DNA of 11,555 nt, from NCBI GenBank assembly GCA_023247595.1, contig JAHFGF010000037.1:1-11555 (forward strand), written 5' to 3'. Source of the stretch: Candidatus Omnitrophota bacterium. Its GTDB lineage: Bacteria; Omnitrophota; Koll11; Zapsychrales; Fredricksoniimonadaceae. The notes beneath the pieces were generated by a model. That model ran no database searches, was not told the DNA's origin, and saw nothing but the letters and a program-made list of their open reading frames with translations. Shown here in pieces: positions 6,115 to 11,555 of this stretch. Position numbers and translations under genes: made by a program. How positions within the stretch are numbered: position 1 is the stretch's first letter; every line of letters starts with the position of its first letter.

Positions 6115-7146
6115 TTACGGGGAATTTTGGTTTGTTCCCGAGATATACTGCGTGCGGATGTTAGGCATGGCGGCTTTGCCGGCGTTCTCGGCGAATGTGG
6201 AAATTTGCGGCCGGTCGAAATTATAAGAGGTGTTGTCCCGCAGGTCTTTAATCAGGACATTGTTGTAATCCACGTATTCATAAAATCTAAATGTCTCCGC
6301 GATAATTGAGGCAATCTCAAGAATTAAGTCTTTATCCGGCGGAAAATCACTGCGCGTAAATTTAAAATTGACCCTGTTTTTAATTTGTTCAATGTAAAAC
6401 CATGACCAAGTGATGGGTTTGATCTCCAGACTTTTGCCTTCTGTGTCCTTCACCAATTTCTGATCGCCGTAGAGTTCGCTGATTTCGCGCAAGCTGTATT
6501 CATCCGACGTGAGAACTTCTGAGCGGTAAAGTTTGTAATCGTTGAGGTTTAACACGGTTTTATAAGCGAGCCCTTTTTTGGTGTTGGCGACGACAACCAC
6601 TATGAATTCAGGGGATTTTTCTTTGGGGATGTGGCTGTCCAACATGTGCTGGCGTTTGTCATCCCGGGCGCGGTCAACGAAATGCCGGTCGCCGGGCAGT
6701 TCGTTGATATCAAAGAAGGCTTCCATGATTGCGCCGTAGATGGCGAGCCTGTTTTTAATAAAGGCCTCGGTAGCATCCGATTTGTATCCAGGTTCTTTGG
6801 ATGTTTTAATGCCGTCGGTGATGTCCATCAGGAAGCGGTACTGGGCGTTTTTGTAATCGCCTTCAAAGGTGCTGATGGTAAATTGCTTTTTGCTTTTGGC
6901 CTCGTCGTCCTTTTGGGTTCCGTGGTAATCAATCAGGTCTTCCGTCATGGGAAGATAAATCCAAATGGTGTTTTCAATTGGAAATAATTGCACCGGCAGT
7001 TTGTTTTCTTCCCGGCAGATTTTCAGAAATTTTTTTTCCGCGTCCGACTGGGAGTAGCGGTGGCTGGGCAGTTTATTCTTACAGCCGGGCGCGAGTAAAG
7101 CCAGGATGATAAGAAAGCTAAAGATTGGGCGGGAGAGCTTCAGCAT
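6115..7146 (-). CDS. Predicted lipoprotein of unknown function, downstream of the triple-AAA protease
   Basis: The 343-residue product starts with a short basic segment (MLKLSRP), a hydrophobic core at 8-19 and LLAPGC with Cys22, which reads as a signal peptide II site. Pro at -2 is unusual, so lipidation is likely but not certain. The mature part is soluble, rich in charged and aromatic residues, with no membrane segment or catalytic motif I recognise. It has a short hydrophobic strand (about 180-187, FIVVVVANT) and long stretches that look helical. The start lies 14 nt after the protease stop, so the two are probably co-transcribed. The gap ACCACCTTACTCTT holds no SD. Context suggests an envelope partner, adaptor or substrate of the protease, but nothing in the protein itself proves it. 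Confidence 0.7.
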   Translation of the reverse strand: MLKLSRPIFSFLIILALLAPGCKNKLPSHRYSQSDAEKKFLKICREENKLPVQLFPIENTIWIYLPMTEDLIDYHGTQKDDEAKSKKQFTISTFEGDYKNAQYRFLMDITDGIKTSKEPGYKSDATEAFIKNRLAIYGAIMEAFFDINELPGDRHFVDRARDDKRQHMLDSHIPKEKSPEFIVVVVANTKKGLAYKTVLNLNDYKLYRSEVLTSDEYSLREISELYGDQKLVKDTEGKSLEIKPITWSWFYIEQIKNRVNFKFTRSDFPPDKDLILEIASIIAETFRFYEYVDYNNVLIKDLRDNTSYNFDRPQISTFAENAGKAAMPNIRTQYISGTNQNSP

Positions 7147-7160
7147 AAGAGTAAGGTGGT

Positions 7161-10100
7161 TTAAGTGTTTTGTCCGTCTGTTATTTGAGCCTCGGGCTTA
7201 AGGCCGTATTGGTTAAAGATCGCTTTAATGTCGTCGAACTCAAGGTCGCCCTTTTTCAGAAGGTCTTGGGCAAATGTTTCAAGGACCTCGCGGTGATTCT
7301 TTAGAATTTCGGTTGTCGCCTTGAGGCAATCTTGAAGAATGTTTTGTGAATCATGGTCGAGGATTTCTTTAGTTTTTTCGGAAATATTAAGATTACCGTC
7401 CAGGGATTTGAGCGCGGTGAAATCTCCGATTAAACCCGAAGGCCCCATCCCTAAACTCCAAACCATAAAGGAAGCATATTTCATGGCGGAATGAAAATCA
7501 CTGCCCGGCCCGCCGCCGACGCCGGACGCGGTTGTTCCCAAGACAAGTTTTTCAGCGACATAGCCGGCCATGCAGATTTTGATTTCAGCCAGCCATTGTT
7601 CGCGGCTGGGCGAATTCTGCGCGAGTTCTTCAATGTCGCGGCCGTAAATGAATCCCAGGCTTCCTCGTCGGGGACGGATGGTGGCCTTAACCACTTCCCG
7701 GCTCGGATGGCAGAGGTATTGGACAATGGCGTGCCCGGCTTCATGATAGGCGGTTTTTCTGAGCGACGGTTTGTTGTATTTGGTATTTGTTACCGCCCCC
7801 ATGGTGATGCGGTCATAGGATTCGGAAAGGTCTTTGTAAGTGATTTGGTCGCGGTTTTCACGCATGGCGATAAGGCCGGCTTCACGGATCATGTTATCAA
7901 TGTCAGAAGGAGTGAAGTCAACGGTGGTTCTGGCCAGGCGGTCGGGATCAACCGCTGGATCGCAATTGACCTTGGATAAATAAAATTTAAACAATTCTTT
8001 GCGTTCCTGCACGTTGGGCCGGCTGATGTGTATTTTACGTTCAAGCCGTCCGGCGCGAAGGATTGCCGGATCGAGCTGATTTTCAGAAACGTTGGTGGCG
8101 CCCAAGACGACAATATTATTTTCAACTTGCCTGAGCCCGTCGAGTTCCGTTAAAAATTGGTTGACCGTGGCGTTGTGGGAGATGGTGCCGCCGCCAAATC
8201 GGTGATCCGATGAACGGGGCGTGGCGAAAGAATCAATCTCGTCGAAGAAAATGATGCATCCGCCTTCGGATTTGGCAAGCGAGCGCGCTTCTTTAAAAAT
8301 TTCTTTCATCTTGTGAGAACCTTCGCCGACATAAATGCCGACCAAGTCGCTTCCTGTGGCGGATATAAAAGGAAATCCCGCTTCAGTGGCCATGGCCTTG
8401 GCTAAATAGGTTTTTCCGCATCCCGGCGGACCGAACATGACAACACCTTTAACAATGCGGCCGCCGACGGCTTTGAGGAGGTTGCGGTCTTTGAGCAGTT
8501 TGACAATTTCCCAGGCCTCAGCCTTGGCGTCTTCCATGCCGATGATCTCATCCCATTTAACATTGACTTTTCCGCCGAGGATTTTGTTTTCTCCCTGGGA
8601 TTCGACGGAGATCATAACGCGGTCAAGCGCTTTAATAAGGTCTGCTTGGGATACGATCTCCCGGCTTTCGCGCATAGCCAAAAGGCCGGATTCACGAACC
8701 ATGTTGTTGATGTCAGCCGCGGTAAAACCTTTGGCCTTTTCGGCAAGCAGGGCCAAATCGACAGTTTCGTCTGATTTGATTTTAGCAATGTAATATTTGA
8801 GGAGCGCTTCGCGTTCTTTGGCCGACGGACGTTGAAAATAAATCTTGCGGTCGAAACGTCCCGAGCGCATAACCGCGGAGTCGAGTTTATCTTCCGGAAT
8901 GTTGGTGGCGGCAATGACAATGATGTTTTTATTTTGCCCTTTGAGCCCGTCTAATTCGGTCAAGAATTCATTAATGGAAGAGGTGTCGCTGTTGCGCGCG
9001 TTGCTAAAGGGGCTGGGATCGCGCGGGCGGACAAAGGCGTCGATCTCGTCGATAAAAATGATGCAGCCACCTTCGGATTTTGCCACTTCACGGGCTTCTT
9101 TAAAAACTTTTTTAAGGCGTATAATCCCTGTTCCCGACCAGAGCTGAGTTACGAAATCAGTTCCTGTCACGGCAATAAAAGGAAATCCGGATTCGGTGGC
9201 GATGGCTTTAGCAAGATAGGTTTTGCCGCAGCCGGGAGGGCCGATGAGCATGACGCCTTTGATGATCTGCCCGCCGACCGCGTGGAGTTTTTGACGATCC
9301 CGCAGCAAATCGACTATTTCCCAGGCGTCTTTTTTGGTTTCTTCCATGCCGATCAAATCTTCCCAGCGGACATTTGTTTTTGAAGAGAGGATTTTTTCCT
9401 CTTGGCCGGTTTTTTCGATTGTGACCATGATTTCTTCCATGGCCTGGGCCAAATCCTGGTTGGTCACGGTGTCGCGCCGTTCACGCAAAGCCAGCAAGCT
9501 GGCCTCGCGGATCATATTGCTGATATCCGCCGGAGAAAAGGATTGGCATTTTTCAGAAAGCCCTGTGATGTCGATGTCCGACGATGCTTTGATTTTGGCG
9601 AGGTAATATTGAATGATGGCCACACGGTCTTTAGCCGTTGGTTTTCGAACGTAAATTTTTCGGTCGAAACGCCCTGAGCGCATGATGGCGGAGTCCAGCT
9701 GTTCCGGTTCCGTATTGGTGGCCGCCATGACGCAGATGTTGTTTTCTTTTTTGCGCAGGCCGTCTAACTCGGTGAGGAATTGGTTGACGGTCGCGTTATG
9801 GCTGGTGGCGCCGCCATATCCGCGTTCTTCCTGGCGGGGGGTGGCAAAGGAATCAATCTCGTCGATAAAAATGATGCATCCGCCTTCTATTTCGGCTAAT
9901 TTTCGGGCGTTTTGAAAGAGTAGTTTCATTTTTGCCGCGCCTAAACCGACAATCATCCCGACGAATTCGCTACCGACGGCAGAAAGGAAGGGAAGGCCGG
10001 CTTCATTGGCGATGGCCTTGGCTAAATAGGTTTTGCCGCAGCCGGGAGGCCCGAACATGAGGACCCCTTTGATCATAGAGCCGCCGATGGCTTTGACTTT

Positions 10101-10487
10101 CTGGCTGTCTTTTAAAAGCTGGACAATTTCCCACGCGTCGCGTTTGGCTTCTTCCATGCCGATGACATCCGACCATTTGACGTCTGATTTGGCCCGCGTT
10201 GCCGGATCACCGCCGAGATATTTGGCCATGCCGCCGCCCATGAACATGAAATAATAGGCGAGGATGTTCAGAGGAAAAAAGATAAAGGCCTGCATGATCC
10301 CGATGAGAAGAAAAAGGCCCATCTGGGCCATCATTTGTTTGCGGCTGAACGATTCAAGGTTGCTGAAATTCGTCAGCGCCATATAGAGGAAGGACAGGAT
10401 AACGCTGACAATCAGGGTGGCAATGCCGATCAGTAAGACTTGTTTCCAGTTGTATCGAAGATAGGCGAGAAATTTATTTTTTTTCAT
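7161..10487 (-). CDS. FtsH-like membrane zinc protease with three tandem AAA modules
   Basis: This 1108-residue protein has two N-terminal membrane segments (about 17-38 and 57-82), three AAA modules and a C-terminal M41 peptidase. Walker A (GPPGCGKT) is at 146-153, 416-423 and 686-693. Walker B acidic pairs are D209/E210, D480/E481 and D749/E750. Sensor-1 Asn are N258, N529 and N799. Paired arginines in FtsH-like positions are R270/R273, R541/R544 and R811/R814. The peptidase has HEAGH at 915-919, and D997 is the likely third zinc ligand. FtsH normally has about 600-650 residues, one AAA module and a roughly 70-residue periplasmic domain. Here the outside loop is only about 18 residues. It probably extracts and degrades membrane or cytosolic proteins using ATP. 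No SD precedes the ATG. The gene name ftsH would be misleading, so none is given. The family call is strong; substrate and oligomer are unknown. Confidence 0.93.
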   Translation of the reverse strand: MKKNKFLAYLRYNWKQVLLIGIATLIVSVILSFLYMALTNFSNLESFSRKQMMAQMGLFLLIGIMQAFIFFPLNILAYYFMFMGGGMAKYLGGDPATRAKSDVKWSDVIGMEEAKRDAWEIVQLLKDSQKVKAIGGSMIKGVLMFGPPGCGKTYLAKAIANEAGLPFLSAVGSEFVGMIVGLGAAKMKLLFQNARKLAEIEGGCIIFIDEIDSFATPRQEERGYGGATSHNATVNQFLTELDGLRKKENNICVMAATNTEPEQLDSAIMRSGRFDRKIYVRKPTAKDRVAIIQYYLAKIKASSDIDITGLSEKCQSFSPADISNMIREASLLALRERRDTVTNQDLAQAMEEIMVTIEKTGQEEKILSSKTNVRWEDLIGMEETKKDAWEIVDLLRDRQKLHAVGGQIIKGVMLIGPPGCGKTYLAKAIATESGFPFIAVTGTDFVTQLWSGTGIIRLKKVFKEAREVAKSEGGCIIFIDEIDAFVRPRDPSPFSNARNSDTSSINEFLTELDGLKGQNKNIIVIAATNIPEDKLDSAVMRSGRFDRKIYFQRPSAKEREALLKYYIAKIKSDETVDLALLAEKAKGFTAADINNMVRESGLLAMRESREIVSQADLIKALDRVMISVESQGENKILGGKVNVKWDEIIGMEDAKAEAWEIVKLLKDRNLLKAVGGRIVKGVVMFGPPGCGKTYLAKAMATEAGFPFISATGSDLVGIYVGEGSHKMKEIFKEARSLAKSEGGCIIFFDEIDSFATPRSSDHRFGGGTISHNATVNQFLTELDGLRQVENNIVVLGATNVSENQLDPAILRAGRLERKIHISRPNVQERKELFKFYLSKVNCDPAVDPDRLARTTVDFTPSDIDNMIREAGLIAMRENRDQITYKDLSESYDRITMGAVTNTKYNKPSLRKTAYHEAGHAIVQYLCHPSREVVKATIRPRRGSLGFIYGRDIEELAQNSPSREQWLAEIKICMAGYVAEKLVLGTTASGVGGGPGSDFHSAMKYASFMVWSLGMGPSGLIGDFTALKSLDGNLNISEKTKEILDHDSQNILQDCLKATTEILKNHREVLETFAQDLLKKGDLEFDDIKAIFNQYGLKPEAQITDGQNT
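7203..7775 (-). other. M41 peptidase domain of the triple-AAA protease
   Basis: Residues about 905-1095 match the FtsH peptidase. HEAGH (nt 7731-7745) supplies two zinc-binding His and the catalytic Glu916. D997 (nt 7497-7499) follows a glycine-rich GVGGGPGSDF segment and is the likely third ligand, 82 residues after H915 (78 in E. coli FtsH). The closing helical segment (about 1041-1090) matches the FtsH C-terminal pattern. Confidence 0.85.
7797..8561 (-). repeat. AAA module 3, adjacent to the peptidase
   Basis: Residues 643-897 begin VKWDEIIGMEDAK. This module keeps an FtsH-like pore loop (I718-Y719-V720-G721), Walker A at 686-693 and Walker B CIIFFDEID. Its Walker B downstream loop and SHNATVNQFLTELDGL are shared nearly exactly with module 1. 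Confidence 0.85.
8562..9371 (-). repeat. AAA module 2, with a divergent pore loop
   Basis: Residues 373-642 begin VRWEDLIGMEETK. Walker A, Walker B, sensor-1 and arginines are intact, but the pore segment reads TQLWSGTG (447-454), one residue longer than in modules 1 and 3 and without the aromatic-V-G pattern. The loop after Walker B (RPRDPSPFSNARNSD) also differs. Confidence 0.85.
9372..10181 (-). repeat. AAA module 1, next to the membrane segments
   Basis: Residues 103-372 begin VKWSDVIGMEEAK. ATPase motifs are intact. The pore segment is GMIVGLG (177-183), with Ile179 where FtsH has an aromatic residue. Its start is exactly 270 residues before module 2, which starts exactly 270 before module 3. 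Confidence 0.85.
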
Positions 10488-10537
10488 AGGTTAAAGTCAA
10501 CGGAGATTGAGGGTTATAAGGATTTTAATTCAGTGAC

Positions 10538-10565
10538 AGTATAACATAAAAATTTTGACCGTCCA
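10538..10565 (-). promoter_or_regulatory. Possible promoter of the protease-lipoprotein operon
   Basis: On the minus strand TGGACG (10565-10560, four of six matches), a 16-nt spacer and TATACT (10543-10538, five of six). Transcription would start near 10531, giving a leader of about 44 nt before ATG 10487. It points away from eno. Confidence 0.4.
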
Positions 10566-10639
10566 TATTTTGCTGGGATAAAGTTTGATAATTTTTTGCT
10601 TATTTGTCTAAAAAATGAAAAACAGCTTCGGAATTATGT

Positions 10640-10668
10640 TTGACTTTAAATTTTAACTATGTTAATTT
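10640..10668 (+). promoter_or_regulatory. Possible promoter of eno
   Basis: TTGACT (10640-10645), a 17-nt spacer and TAATTT (10663-10668). The -35 is good and the -10 poor. A start near 10675 would place both inverted repeats of 10693-10755 in the eno leader. A second TTGACC at 10555-10560 with GATAAA (10577-10582) is an alternative. Confidence 0.3.
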
Positions 10669-10692
10669 GGGAACCATTATTGAATTAAAAAT

Positions 10693-11555
<863 letters not shown>

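Noticed and set aside
7491..7979. Plus-strand frame of 162 residues inside the protease gene
   Set aside because: Shadow of the M41 and AAA3 coding region; no start signal or recognisable domain.

Overview
The window looks like bacterial chromosome from an uncultured or poorly sampled lineage. The grounds are bacterial gene families (PurN, enolase, an FtsH-like protease, an MFS transporter), a tRNA without an encoded CCA end, mixed use of Shine-Dalgarno (SD) sites, short palindromic repeats between genes, and a GT-C/TPR membrane protein. The style recalls candidate phyla such as Omnitrophota or Elusimicrobiota. That placement is an inference from gene style, not a sequence match.

Layout: (a) 1-2213 looks accessory. 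It holds the 3' part of a Hint-domain gene, a perfect 12-bp palindrome with a possible promoter, an AAA_14/DUF4143 ATPase whose N-terminus is cut off by an apparent -1 frameshift, and about 745 bp without a convincing gene but with several inverted repeats. (b) 2121-2290 is a tRNA-Thr(CGU) with its own promoter. (c) 2492-5309 is a two-gene plus-strand unit: a GT-C (TMTC-like) membrane protein with C-terminal TPRs, then an MFS exporter. (d) 5337-6109 holds a hairpin, a second copy of the GTCATTGCGAG palindromic repeat, and purN. (e) 10565-6115, minus strand, is a two-gene operon: a 1108-residue membrane AAA protease, then a lipoprotein. (f) 10640-11555 is the divergent 5' part of eno, with an unusual leader.

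The most unusual item is the protease. It has FtsH-type architecture (two N-terminal membrane segments, AAA ATPase, M41 zinc peptidase) but carries three AAA modules in tandem. The Walker A motifs lie exactly 270 residues apart (146, 416, 686). All three modules keep Walker A, Walker B, sensor-1 Asn and the paired arginines. Only the third, next to the peptidase, keeps an aromatic FtsH-type pore loop (Y719-V-G). Canonical FtsH has one AAA module. The predicted lipoprotein encoded 14 nt downstream is a candidate partner.

purN and eno are housekeeping genes. The GT-C/TPR protein and MFS exporter suggest envelope or export work but do not define a pathway.
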